Below are positions 39,552-48,433 of a DNA stretch of 64,000 nucleotides, piece after piece. Source of the stretch: Marinomonas rhodophyticola (GTDB lineage: Bacteria; Pseudomonadota; Gammaproteobacteria; Pseudomonadales; Marinomonadaceae). Each line of letters begins with the position of its first letter. Position 1 is the first letter of the stretch. Made by a program: the position numbers and the translations under genes. The notes below the pieces were generated by a model, which saw nothing but the letters and a program-made list of their open reading frames with translations, did not search any database and was not told the origin of the DNA. Where the stretch lies: assembly GCF_026113935.1 (NCBI RefSeq), contig NZ_JAPEUL010000007.1, positions 496,001 to 560,000 on the forward strand, read 5' to 3'.

Positions 39552-41738
39552 TTATTTAGCTGCGTTGGCTTTACGAGCTTGGTGTAGTTTTTTATAGCTT
39601 TCGATTAGGCGTAGGTGCGGTTCAATACCTTCGAGTTGCATGCTGGTTTTGCTCAAACCGTAAAAACGTACCTCGCCTGTGACGGAACCCACGACGTTTT
39701 CCATTACTTCTTTGCCGAACATACGGGTAAAGTTATGCATAAAGTCGTCCAGTTCTAGGTCTTCATCTAGGGTGACTTCCAATACACAATTCATCGCTTG
39801 ATAGAAGAGACCGCGTTTTGCAGTGTTGTCGTTAAACTGTAGAAATTCGCTAACCAACTCGAGAGCTTCTTCGTGTTCACCAAGCGCCAAATAGATGAGG
39901 ATTTTCAGCTCCATGATGGTCAGCTGCCCCCAGACGGTATTGTCATCGAATACGATGCCAATCAGAGTGGCAATGTCTGTGTAGTTGTCCAGTTGGCTTT
40001 CTTCAAGACGATTTACTAATTTAGCGAGCTGTTTATCACTGAGTATATGCAGGTTTAAAATGTCTTCGCGATAATCCAGCGCTTTGTTGGTGTTGTCCCA
40101 CACTAGGTCTTCTACTGGGTAGACTTCGGAATAATCGGGCACCAGAATCCGACACGCTGAGGCGCCTAAATCACTAAGTTCGGCCACATACACTTCTTTG
40201 CCTAGGTCCTCTAAGATGCCAAATAGGGCGTCAGCCTCTTCTTGGCTGGAGCCAGAAAAATCCCATTCACAGAAGTCGTAGTCGTGTTTGCTGCTAAAGA
40301 AGCGCCAAGAAATGACGCCTGTTGAGTCAATAAAGTGCTCGACAAAGTTTTCTGGCTCGGTCACGGCCAGACTGTTAAATGTCGGCTTGGGTATGTCGTT
40401 TAAGCCTTCAAAGCTGCGTCCTTGTAATAATTCCGTGAGGCAGCGTTCTAGGGCCACTTCCAAGCTTGGATGGGCACCAAATGAGGCAAACACGCCGCCC
40501 GTTTTTGGGTTCATCAGGGTGACATTCATCACAGGGAATTGGCCACCAAGCGAAGCGTCTTTTACCACAATAGGAAAGCCTTGTTCTTCCAATTCTTTGA
40601 TGCCCGCAAGGATGCTCGGGTATTTTTCTAACACAGCCATGGGGACATCTGGCAAGACAATTTCGTCTTCAATTATTTGGCGTTTTACCGCACGCTCTAG
40701 AATTTCCGACAAGCATTGAACTTGCGCTTCTTGCTGGTTGTTGCCCGCGCTCATACCGTTACTGAGGAAGAGGTTTTCGATCAGGTTGGATGGGAAATAA
40801 ACCGTTTCACCATCGGATTTACGTGTATATGGAATGGTGCAAATTCCGCGTTTTTTATTGCCAGAATTTGTGTCGATTAAGTGCGAGCCGCGAAGCTCAT
40901 CGTCTGGGTTATAAATAGCCAAGCAGTAGTCATCTAAGATGCCTTCTGGTAAGGAGTCGTCTTTGGTGAGGGCAAACCATTTTTCATTTGGATAATGCAC
41001 GAATTCGCTGTTAGCGACGTCGGTGCCAAAGAATTGATCATTATAGAAAAAATTGTTGTTCAAACGCTCAATGAACTCACCCAGAGCGGAACACAGCGCA
41101 CTTTCTTTGGAGGCGCCTTTGCCATTGGTAAAGCACATAGGCGATGCGGCGTCACGAATATGCAAAGACCAAACATTCGGCACTATGTTGCGCCAAGAGG
41201 AAATTTCAATCTTCATGCCGAGGTCGGCGAGCATGGCGGTCATATTGGCAATGGTTTGTTCAAGCGGTAAGTCTTTACCAAGAATCACCGTGCTTGCCGT
41301 AGCGTCGAAGTTGCCCATCAACATAGCGTTAGCGTCTGCGTCTAGGTTGTCAACGGTTTCAATTTTAAACTCAGGCCCAGTCTGTACCACTTTTTTTACG
41401 GTACAACGATCAATAGAGCGCAAAATGCCTTCGCGATCTTTATCAGAAATGTCGTCTGGTAACTCGACTTGAATTTGGAAAATCTGGTTGTAGCGATCTT
41501 CTGGATCCACAATGTTATTTTGTGACAAACGGATATTATCCGTTGAGATGTCACGTGCTTTGCAGTAGACCTTGACAAAATACGCTGCACACAATGCGGA
41601 AGACGCTAAAAAATAATCAAATGGACTTGGCGCAGAGCCATCGCCTTTGTAGCGAATCGGCTGGTCGGTGATCACAGTAAAATCGTCAAACTTGGCTTCA
41701 AGTCGTAGATTGTCGAGAAAATTAACTTTGATTTCCAT
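39552..41738 (-). CDS. ycaO: OsmC-YcaO fusion protein
   Basis: A 728-residue protein with three parts. Residues 1-130 are OsmC-like, with the two peroxidatic-type cysteines at 50 (SSALCAAYF) and 112 (DRCTVKKVV). Residues 150-600 are a YcaO domain, with ATP-binding glutamates in SALGEFIERL, SEILERAVKR and ALERCLTELL. The last 110 residues look like helical repeats. YcaO domains use ATP to activate peptide backbones; E. coli YcaO helps RimO methylthiolate ribosomal protein S12. The C-terminal PxPxP of azoline synthetases is absent, favouring the YcaO/RimO-type role. No precursor peptide gene lies nearby. The gene stands alone. Confidence 0.88.
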   Translation of the reverse strand: MEIKVNFLDNLRLEAKFDDFTVITDQPIRYKGDGSAPSPFDYFLASSALCAAYFVKVYCKARDISTDNIRLSQNNIVDPEDRYNQIFQIQVELPDDISDKDREGILRSIDRCTVKKVVQTGPEFKIETVDNLDADANAMLMGNFDATASTVILGKDLPLEQTIANMTAMLADLGMKIEISSWRNIVPNVWSLHIRDAASPMCFTNGKGASKESALCSALGEFIERLNNNFFYNDQFFGTDVANSEFVHYPNEKWFALTKDDSLPEGILDDYCLAIYNPDDELRGSHLIDTNSGNKKRGICTIPYTRKSDGETVYFPSNLIENLFLSNGMSAGNNQQEAQVQCLSEILERAVKRQIIEDEIVLPDVPMAVLEKYPSILAGIKELEEQGFPIVVKDASLGGQFPVMNVTLMNPKTGGVFASFGAHPSLEVALERCLTELLQGRSFEGLNDIPKPTFNSLAVTEPENFVEHFIDSTGVISWRFFSSKHDYDFCEWDFSGSSQEEADALFGILEDLGKEVYVAELSDLGASACRILVPDYSEVYPVEDLVWDNTNKALDYREDILNLHILSDKQLAKLVNRLEESQLDNYTDIATLIGIVFDDNTVWGQLTIMELKILIYLALGEHEEALELVSEFLQFNDNTAKRGLFYQAMNCVLEVTLDEDLELDDFMHNFTRMFGKEVMENVVGSVTGEVRFYGLSKTSMQLEGIEPHLRLIESYKKLHQARKANAAK

Positions 41739-41956
41739 TGAATTGGGTGTCCGTTGAATAGGAGATGTGTGTGCAGCTGGCTGACCAGATGTTATTGAAG
41801 AATTATCGGTGATAAGTAAGGTAGAGTAAAATTAAATCGTGCAAAACTACATTGATTTAGCTTCTGACACCGGCAATTTGTTATGTCTTTAGAGTAGTGA
41901 TTTCGTGATCTATCACTGGTTGAGCTAGAGCTTCTAATAGACTAAATGTGTTATAT

Positions 41957-41995
41957 AAAAAAGCCTTATCGATGCGTGATCGATAAGGCTTTTTT
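41957..41995. terminator. Terminator of the alcohol dehydrogenase gene
   Basis: A 17-bp perfect stem including A6/T6 flanks (41957-41973 and 41979-41995) with loop GCGTG, placed 44 bases after the dehydrogenase stop. The remaining 300-base gap to the ycaO start contains no other recognised gene. Confidence 0.85.
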
Positions 41996-42038
41996 ACGGT
42001 AACCAATATGTAGGATACATTAACGACAGTGCTAGATG

Positions 42039-43187
42039 TCACATAGCAGCTTTAAAAATAGCCATCACGTCATCATGGCTTGGTTGGATTGGGTTAGTAA
42101 ATCCACAAGCGTCTTTCATGGCGTTGCTGGCTAAGGTGGCGAAGTCTGCTTCTTTTGCCCCCAACTCTTGTAAGCCAGCTGGGATATTCACGCTTTGAGA
42201 CAGCTTGACGATCGCCGCAATGGCTGCATCGGCACCGTCTTTATCACTCAATCCTTGCACATCGACGCCCAATGCTTTGCCGACATCTTTTAGGCGCGGC
42301 GCGGCCACTTGACTGTTATAGCGCTGCACATGAGGTAATAACACAGCATTACAAACGCCGTGTGGTAAGTCGTAGAAGCCACCCAATTGATGTGCCATAG
42401 CATGCACATAACCCAGTGATGCGTTATTAAATGCCATGCCAGCTAAAAATTGAGCATAAGCCATTTGTGTGCGAGCTTGCATATTACTGCCGTTATGAAC
42501 GGCTTCGTGTAAGTTATCACGGATCAGTTCAATGGCTTTAATAGCACAAGCGTCGGTGATTGGATCGGCCGCTGTTGATACATAAGCTTCGATGGCGTGA
42601 GTAAGTGCGTCCATGCCCGTTGCGGCGGTGAGAGCGGCCGGCATACCGGCCATTAATCGTGGATCGTTTACCGACAAAATGGGCGTTACGTTGCGATCAA
42701 CAATAGCCATTTTGATGTGACGCTCTTGGTCGGTAATAATACAGAAACGTGTCATTTCAGACGCTGTGCCTGCGGTAGTGTTAATGCTGATCAAGGGGAG
42801 TTGAGGTTTTTTAGAAACGTCCACTCCTTCATAGTCGCTAATGTGACCGCCGTTCGTGGCAACCAACGCAATACCTTTAGCGCAATCGTGAGCCGAACCA
42901 CCTCCGAGAGAAATCACACAATCACATTGGTGAGTTTGCAGTGCCGCTAAACCAGCGTTAACGTTTTCTACCGTTGGGTTAGGTTGTACGCCATCGTACA
43001 CTAAGCTTTCGATTCCATGGTCTTGTAGCAAGGCTTTGACTTCTGCGGTCACACCTAGCTGGGTCATACCCGGATCCGTCACGATCAGCGCCTGTTTAAA
43101 ACCAAGACTTTCGATTTGTTCAACCGCGTCATTCAGCGCCTTTTCTCCCATGATGTTTACGGCAGGAATGTAAAATGTGCTGCTCAT
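42039..43187 (-). CDS. Iron-containing alcohol dehydrogenase
   Basis: NAD(P)-dependent oxidation of alcohols in the group III (iron-activated) dehydrogenase family. It is 382 residues from [15 protein letters not shown] choose 43187 over 43226 because AAGGGG lies eight bases ahead and the family starts here. The nucleotide segment [13 protein letters not shown] and metal-ligand histidines in [25 protein letters not shown] and HVQRYN are present. It is closest in style to Zymomonas AdhB and E. coli YiaY. The substrate is not evident from neighbours. Confidence 0.9.
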   Translation of the reverse strand: MSSTFYIPAVNIMGEKALNDAVEQIESLGFKQALIVTDPGMTQLGVTAEVKALLQDHGIESLVYDGVQPNPTVENVNAGLAALQTHQCDCVISLGGGSAHDCAKGIALVATNGGHISDYEGVDVSKKPQLPLISINTTAGTASEMTRFCIITDQERHIKMAIVDRNVTPILSVNDPRLMAGMPAALTAATGMDALTHAIEAYVSTAADPITDACAIKAIELIRDNLHEAVHNGSNMQARTQMAYAQFLAGMAFNNASLGYVHAMAHQLGGFYDLPHGVCNAVLLPHVQRYNSQVAAPRLKDVGKALGVDVQGLSDKDGADAAIAAIVKLSQSVNIPAGLQELGAKEADFATLASNAMKDACGFTNPIQPSHDDVMAIFKAAM

Positions 43188-43436
43188 GGTGTTCCCCTTT
43201 TTTAAGTGTATCGGAAGTATGTTCAAACTGTCTACGACACTATTGTGGAGCTGAATGCTATGAATTGATTTGATCTAGAACACGTTATTGGCTAATTGAG
43301 CTAAATTTGTAGCCAGAGAGATTTTTTAGCTTATATTTTATGAGCACCAATGAGGTGCGATGTTATGCTAAAAAAAATCAATTTCCACTGGATTTTGGGT
43401 TAAACCCTTATGTCTTGAGCTTTTCGATATATTGCT

Positions 43437-43485
43437 ATTTTGGTGCAATAAAATGTCTATTTATTCCATTTTTGTGCAATAAAAT
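43437..43485. repeat. Pair of 18-bp direct repeats, 31-bp period, upstream of tsx
   Basis: ATTTTGGTGCAATAAAAT (43437-43454) and ATTTTTGTGCAATAAAAT (43468-43485) differ at one base. Each is an imperfect palindrome ATTTT-N2-TGCA-N2-AAAAT. A 31-base period places both on the same helix face, as expected of cooperative regulator sites. Confidence 0.6.
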
Positions 43486-43549
43486 TTAATTTTAAACCGT
43501 ATTTAAATTATATTGCGTCACCTTCAAAAGTCTGTAATATGCATATTTC

Positions 43550-43563
43550 TGACCAATTGGTCA
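43550..43563. promoter_or_regulatory. RutR-like palindromic operator in the tsx promoter
   Basis: TGACCAATTGGTCA is a perfect palindrome matching the core of the RutR consensus TTGACCA-N2-TGGTCAA. It abuts CATAAT (43562-43567), a good -10 candidate. RutR senses uracil, which fits control of a nucleoside channel. No rutR gene is in view. Confidence 0.5.
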
Positions 43564-43608
43564 TAATATATTCACATTAATCACACAGTATTGAATGGGG
43601 CGAAACAA

Positions 43609-44397
43609 ATGCGTAAAACACTTTTAGGCTTGTCTACCATGGTGCTCGCTAGTACCGGTTTTGCGGCAGATTATTCTGATGATATTCATAAGAACGATTA
43701 TTCTTGGCGTCAATTTAACTTGATGTATGCCTTTGATGAGCTACCTGGTGAATCAAGTCATGACTATCTAGAAATAGAGTTTGGCGGCCGTTCTGGTATT
43801 GTTGATCTTTATGGTTATCTAGATATATTCAACGTGACGTCAAGCGACAGCAGTGATAAAGCAGATGACGATAAGATGTTTCTTAAGTTGGCGCCGCGCT
43901 TTTCTTTGGATGGTATGACAGGAAAGGATTTATCTTTCGGTGCCGTACAAGAACTTTATGTCTCAACGTTGTTTAGTTTAGACGGTGGACAAGATGGAAC
44001 CAACAATTCTTTTATTGGTTTGGGGGCAGATGTGAACGTGCCTTGGTTAGGCAAAGTAGGCATGAACATTTACTCTTTGTATGATAAAAGTTTTGGTAAC
44101 CGCAATGGTTGGAATGGCTATCAGTTTTCAGCAAATTGGTTTAAGCCTATTGTAAACTTTGATAATGGTTCATTTTTAGCTTACCAAGGTTATGTAGATT
44201 ATCAGTTTGGTATGGACAGCGATTACGTAACAGCGACTGATGGTGGTGCAACTTTCCAAGGTTTGTACTGGCACTCTAAGCAATACGCATTGGGTTATGG
44301 CTTAAAAATTTACAAAGATGTTTACGGTATTGAAGACAGTTCTGGATTCAAATCTTCTGGTGTATCACATTACATCTCAGCGACGTATAAATTCTAA
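43609..44397 (+). CDS. tsx: Tsx/OmpK-family nucleoside-specific outer membrane channel
   Basis: Outer-membrane beta-barrel of about 262 residues that lets nucleosides (and, in relatives, phages and colicins) through. It has a signal peptide (MRKTLLGLSTMVLASTGFAA) and a mature start with DYSDDIHKNDYSWRQFNLMYAF, here seen as the KNDYSWRQFN motif. The chain ends in the outer-membrane signature aromatic (SATYKF). I choose the ATG at 43609, with GGGG nine bases upstream. The control region holds direct repeats and a RutR-like palindrome. A terminator follows. Confidence 0.88.
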   Translation: MRKTLLGLSTMVLASTGFAADYSDDIHKNDYSWRQFNLMYAFDELPGESSHDYLEIEFGGRSGIVDLYGYLDIFNVTSSDSSDKADDDKMFLKLAPRFSLDGMTGKDLSFGAVQELYVSTLFSLDGGQDGTNNSFIGLGADVNVPWLGKVGMNIYSLYDKSFGNRNGWNGYQFSANWFKPIVNFDNGSFLAYQGYVDYQFGMDSDYVTATDGGATFQGLYWHSKQYALGYGLKIYKDVYGIEDSSGFKSSGVSHYISATYKF

Positions 44398-44430
44398 TAC
44401 CGCATTAGTGGTAATAAAGGGATAACGCAT

Positions 44431-44473
44431 AAAAACCAATTATCGATTTTAAATATCGATGGTTGGTTTTTTT
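44431..44473 (+). terminator. Terminator after tsx
   Basis: Imperfect hairpin AAAAACCAATTATCGAT with ATATCGATGGTTGG, followed by a run of seven T residues. Confidence 0.75.
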
Positions 44474-44671
44474 GTCTATTTTTTAATCTTTTTTATGTCG
44501 CGTTTTAGTGATGAAATGATTGTGTTTCATACGCTAAATTCCGTGAAATGGCAGATAAAAAGCGTTTAAAATCTTTTAATTTGCCGTCAAGTGTCTTTTT
44601 TTGTCACAAATTCGTCACTTATGATTTCTATACTTCGCTGCATCTAAGGTTGTCGCAGAAGGTGAGTTGTC

Positions 44672-45679
44672 ATGAACATTAAAGATGTCGCTGCATTAGC
44701 AGGGGTTTCTCCCGCGACAGTCTCACGGTGCCTAAACAAGACCGCACCCTTAAGTGACGTCGTTCGGGCACGTATTGAAAAAGTGATCGAGTTGACTGGA
44801 TACGATGCCAATCATTCTTCTAAGCAAGTGGATTGGAATCATAATCCAACCATAGGGGTGATGATTCCCAGTTTGCTGAATCCGGTCTTTTCGGAAATTG
44901 TGGCAGGTATTCAGCAACGAGCCTGGCATTTTGGCTACTCTGTCGTTGTGGTCGATACCCAATATGAGCGCAGCCGTGAAAAACAGGCCATTATTGATCT
45001 GATTCGCCAACGTGTTATAGGGGTGATTTTGACAACGACGTCAGTAGAAGACAACGAGGCCTTATCTTTACTGCGAGAGTTCCGCTTTCCTTTCTGCTTG
45101 GTTCATAACCAATCCTCAGATGAACCGTGTGTTTATGTTGACAACTATCAGGCTGGTTGCGATGTGGCAGAGCACCTGCTGTCTTTGGGGCATCGCAAGA
45201 TTGGTATGGTCGCGGGGCGTTTTCAATCGTCCGATAGAGCAAAACAGCGCTATTTAGGATTCACTGAGCGGCTCAACAAAGAAGCCGCACTATCCTCAGC
45301 ACTGTTGATGGAAGTCGATCAATATGCGTTAACCCCTTTCAATCAAACCCAATGGTCATTTTTTGATTCGCCTAGTGCTCCTACTGCGTGGTTTTGCAGT
45401 AACGATTTGTTGGCATTGAAGCTAGTAAACCATCTCAAATCCAAAGGTGTCTCTGTACCAGAGTCTGTTTCTGTGATCGGTTTTGATGGCATGGCGTTGG
45501 GGCAAATTTTGTATCCACCATTAGCCACGATCCAGGTACCGCATCATGACATGGGACTGTGTGCGGTGGACCTGTTGTTTAACGCTAAGCATAACGCGGC
45601 GTTGTCTTTAGCAAGAAAGTTAGATTACCAAACCCACTTTGTGGGGACTGTGGCTGAATGTCAGCCATCCATAATGTGA
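44672..45679 (+). CDS. LacI-family transcriptional regulator
   Basis: A 335-residue LacI/GalR repressor. The helix-turn-helix and hinge occupy residues 1-50 (IKDVAALAGVSPATVSRCLN), followed by a periplasmic-binding-protein-like effector domain starting at TIGVMIPSLLNPVFSEI and containing SLGHRKIGMVAG and SVIGFDGMAL. It lies 29 bases before an ABC importer operon on the same strand and is its probable regulator. LacI effectors are usually sugars or nucleosides, which leaves the transported compound open. Confidence 0.9.
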   Translation: MNIKDVAALAGVSPATVSRCLNKTAPLSDVVRARIEKVIELTGYDANHSSKQVDWNHNPTIGVMIPSLLNPVFSEIVAGIQQRAWHFGYSVVVVDTQYERSREKQAIIDLIRQRVIGVILTTTSVEDNEALSLLREFRFPFCLVHNQSSDEPCVYVDNYQAGCDVAEHLLSLGHRKIGMVAGRFQSSDRAKQRYLGFTERLNKEAALSSALLMEVDQYALTPFNQTQWSFFDSPSAPTAWFCSNDLLALKLVNHLKSKGVSVPESVSVIGFDGMALGQILYPPLATIQVPHHDMGLCAVDLLFNAKHNAALSLARKLDYQTHFVGTVAECQPSIM

Positions 45680-45708
45680 AGCGTTCTTTAAATAGAGGAG
45701 AAAGTTGG

Positions 45709-46716
45709 ATGAGTATCTTTAAAAAAGTGTCGACATTAGCGGTTCTATCGTTGGGACTGACAACAGGAGCGTCCTACGCAGCGGATGCGATTTGTTACAA
45801 CTGTCCACCGGAATGGGCGAATTGGGGTGGACAGCTTGAATTGATCAAAAAAGAGCTAGGTATTTCTATCCCAATGGATAATAAAAACTCGGGCCAGTCT
45901 TTGTCGCAATTAGTCGCAGAGGAAAACAGTCCGGTAGCGGATGTTGTTTATTATGGTGTGTCTTTTGGGATCAAAGCGGCAGAAAAGGGTGTTGTTGCAT
46001 CCTATAAACCGAAAAACTGGGACAAAATTCCTCAAGGCTTGAAGGACCCTCAAGGTCGCTGGTTTGCGATCCATTCTGGCACCATTGGTTTTTTTGTTAA
46101 TAAAGACGCGCTTGATGGTAGACCCGTTCCACAATCATGGAACGATCTTTTAAAGCCAGAATATAAGGGAATGGTCGCTTATCTTGATCCGACTAGTGCC
46201 TTCGTTGGTTATGCTGGTGCGGTGGCGATTAACCAGTCGTTCGGTGGCGACATGAGTAACTTTACCCCTGCGATTGATTATTTCAAAAAACTGGCTAAGA
46301 ACCACCCCATCGTGCCAAAACAAACCGCCTATGCGCGTGTTATTTCGGGAGAGATTCCTATTTTGCTTGATTACGACTTCAACGCATACCGTGCCAAATA
46401 CAAGGATGGCGCAAATATTCAGTTTGTCATTCCTCAAGAAGGTTCTGTTGTTGTGCCTTATGTGATGAGTGCGGTGAAGAACTCACCGCAGCCAGACAAT
46501 GGCCACAAAGTATTGGATTTTGTTTTATCCGATAAAGGTCAGCAAGTCTGGGCTGAAGCTTATCTTCGCCCCGTTATCGCTTCTGCGATGACGCCTGATA
46601 TTGAAGCGAAGTTCCTTCCGGCATCAGACTATGAGCGCGCGAAAACCGTCGATTTTGCCCAAATGGCAGAGGCTCAAGGTGATTTTTCTCAGCGCTATTT
46701 AAACGAAGTTCGTTAA
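45709..46716 (+). CDS. ABC transporter periplasmic binding protein (family 1)
   Basis: A 335-residue extracellular solute-binding protein with a signal peptide (MSIFKKVSTLAVLSLGLTTG through SYAA). It belongs to the iron/polyamine/phosphonate-like superfamily: AVAINQSFGGD, VISGEIPILLDYDFNAYRAK and DKGQQVWAEAYLRP. Two cysteines lie at the mature N-terminus (AICYNCPPEW). I choose the ATG at 45709 because AGGAGAAAG lies just upstream. It is the first structural gene after the LacI regulator. A hairpin separates it from the permease genes, as is common for highly expressed binding proteins. Confidence 0.85.
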   Translation: MSIFKKVSTLAVLSLGLTTGASYAADAICYNCPPEWANWGGQLELIKKELGISIPMDNKNSGQSLSQLVAEENSPVADVVYYGVSFGIKAAEKGVVASYKPKNWDKIPQGLKDPQGRWFAIHSGTIGFFVNKDALDGRPVPQSWNDLLKPEYKGMVAYLDPTSAFVGYAGAVAINQSFGGDMSNFTPAIDYFKKLAKNHPIVPKQTAYARVISGEIPILLDYDFNAYRAKYKDGANIQFVIPQEGSVVVPYVMSAVKNSPQPDNGHKVLDFVLSDKGQQVWAEAYLRPVIASAMTPDIEAKFLPASDYERAKTVDFAQMAEAQGDFSQRYLNEVR

Positions 46717-46727
46717 TTCCATGATGG

Positions 46728-46756
46728 AAAGAGCGGTACGTAGACCGCTCTTTTTT
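46728..46756 (+). terminator. Intra-operon hairpin after the binding-protein gene
   Basis: Ten-bp stem (AAAGAGCGGT with ACCGCTCTTT), 6-base loop and T run to 46756. It lies between the binding protein and first permease, so it is probably a partial terminator or RNA-stabilising structure. Confidence 0.8.
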
Positions 46757-46798
46757 GCACTGGATCCTGTTTAAGTCACCTGGTAATGACATGTTTTT

Positions 46799-47611
46799 AT
46801 GAAGCAAAATAAGCAATATCTTCTACTCATTATTCCCGCGCTGATTGTCAGTCTGGCATTTTTTCTATTGCCAATGGCGAAGCTGGTATGGCTTTCATTG
46901 GCTGAGCAGCATGGCATTAGCTATTGGTACATCTTGACCAAGCCGATGTATTTAAAAAGCCTTTGGTCGACCTTTCTGCTGTCTGCTGTGGTGACCATTG
47001 CTAGTTTGGTGATTGCTACTATTGTGGGGTTGTTTTTGACTCGCTATGAGTTCAAAGGCAAATCGATATTGGTCGCCATGTTGAGTTTTCCGTTGGTGTT
47101 TCCTGGTGTGGTGATTGGTTTTTTTGTCATTATGTTGGCGGGGCGACAAGGTTTATTTGCTGAACTTGGCCTTGCTTTGACGGGCGAACGCTGGACGCTT
47201 GCCTATTCTATTTCAGGTCTTTTTATTGGCTATTTGTACTTCTCCATTCCTCGTGTCGTGCTTACCGTAATGGGTGCGGCGGAGAAACTGGATCATAACT
47301 TGATTGAAGCGGGTCGCTCGTTAGGTGCCAATCGCTGGCAGTTATTGCGAGATGTGACTTTGCCTGCATTAACGCCGGGGTTGATTTCCTCTGGCTCAAT
47401 TTGTTTTGCCACTTCTATGGGTGCGTTTGGTACAGCGTTTACTTTGGCGACCAACTTAAATGTATTGCCGATGACGATTTATACCGAGTTTACATTGAAT
47501 GCGAACTTTGCCATGGCGGCGGCGCTGAGCTTGATCCTAGGTTTTATCACGTGGCTGTGTTTGACCATCGCGCGTCGCCAAGGTGGTTCGTCATTAGGAA
47601 TGGGAGGCTGA
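46799..47611 (+). CDS. ABC transporter permease 1
   Basis: Inner-membrane permease of 270 residues with about six hydrophobic helices. The ATPase-contact loop reads EAGRSLGANRWQLLRDVTLP (residues about 163-182). It is of the binding-protein-dependent type (PotB/CysT-like). It pairs with permease 2, which begins two bases after its stop. The ribosome site is weak, suggesting coupling or low expression relative to the binding protein. Confidence 0.9.
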   Translation: MKQNKQYLLLIIPALIVSLAFFLLPMAKLVWLSLAEQHGISYWYILTKPMYLKSLWSTFLLSAVVTIASLVIATIVGLFLTRYEFKGKSILVAMLSFPLVFPGVVIGFFVIMLAGRQGLFAELGLALTGERWTLAYSISGLFIGYLYFSIPRVVLTVMGAAEKLDHNLIEAGRSLGANRWQLLRDVTLPALTPGLISSGSICFATSMGAFGTAFTLATNLNVLPMTIYTEFTLNANFAMAAALSLILGFITWLCLTIARRQGGSSLGMGG

Positions 47612-47612
47612 T

Positions 47613-48401
47613 ATGAAAAAGGGTGTGTATTTTTATCTGCAGCTTACTTTCACCTTGCTTGTTTGTGCTTTCTTGATTGTGCCGATTTTTATGTCGATTA
47701 CGGCAGGCCTGACCAATAACTATTTTGTTGGAATCAAGAGCGGTTTGACCTTTCGTTGGGTTGAGCAGGTGTGGGCACTGTATTCCGATACCATTTGGTT
47801 AACCATGGGAATTGCCTTGGTGACTACTTTGGTGAATCTCTGCGTAGGCGTGCCTTGTGCCTATTATTTAGCCCGAACACGCAGCAAATTATCAGCGTTT
47901 TTGGATGAATGTTTGACGCTACCCATCGCCATTCCCGGTATGGCTATTGCGCTTGGTTTGATTTCTGTTTATGGCGGTATCAGTGAGTTTCGTATGAGCT
48001 GGCTCTTTATCTTAGTTGGGCATGTGATTTTTACGTTGCCGTTCATGGTGAAGTCGGTATTGGCGGTTTTACAAAGTATCAATTTTCGCGTTTTGGAAGA
48101 AGGTGCTGCTAGTTTGGGAGCAAGCTTCTGGCAGCGTTTTTTTCATGTCATCGTGCCCAATTGCAAAACAGGTATTGTCAGTGGCGTCTTAATGACACTG
48201 ACCTTGTCCGCTGGGGAATTTAACCTGACGTGGATGTTGCATACACCACTGACTAAGACCTTGCCAGTTGGTTTGGCGGATTCATATGCCTCCATGCGGT
48301 TGGAAGTCAGTTCAGCCTATACGTTGATTTTTCTAGGAATGATTTTGCCTTTATTGATCGCGGCGCAATGGCTGAATCGCAAACCTAAACGCACGGCTTA
48401 A
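47613..48401 (+). CDS. ABC transporter permease 2
   Basis: Second permease of the same importer, with 262 residues, about six hydrophobic helices and the contact loop EEGAASLGASFWQRFFHVIV. It is of the PotC/CysW-like class. GGGAGG lies about nine bases ahead of the ATG, inside the end of permease 1. The ATPase gene follows 32 bases later. Confidence 0.9.
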   Translation: MKKGVYFYLQLTFTLLVCAFLIVPIFMSITAGLTNNYFVGIKSGLTFRWVEQVWALYSDTIWLTMGIALVTTLVNLCVGVPCAYYLARTRSKLSAFLDECLTLPIAIPGMAIALGLISVYGGISEFRMSWLFILVGHVIFTLPFMVKSVLAVLQSINFRVLEEGAASLGASFWQRFFHVIVPNCKTGIVSGVLMTLTLSAGEFNLTWMLHTPLTKTLPVGLADSYASMRLEVSSAYTLIFLGMILPLLIAAQWLNRKPKRTA

Positions 48402-48433
48402 TACGAATTTAGCCGCATCTACGAATAAACAAG

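Larger units (their letters stand above)
43188..43608. other. Divergent control region between alcohol dehydrogenase and tsx
   Basis: About 420 AT-rich bases without genes. It holds two 18-bp direct repeats and a perfect 14-bp palindrome, listed separately, on the tsx side. Confidence 0.6.

Noticed and set aside
41905-41916. CRP- or FNR-like palindrome GTGATCTATCAC upstream of ycaO
   Set aside because: Spacing is two bases between GTGAT and ATCAC, not the six of a CRP site, and FNR bases are lacking. It may be an operator, but nothing supports a named regulator.
45658-45708. Longer N-terminus for the LacI-linked binding protein
   Set aside because: The extension would place a basic, non-hydrophobic stretch before the signal peptide, and AGGAGAAAG clearly sets the ATG at 45709.
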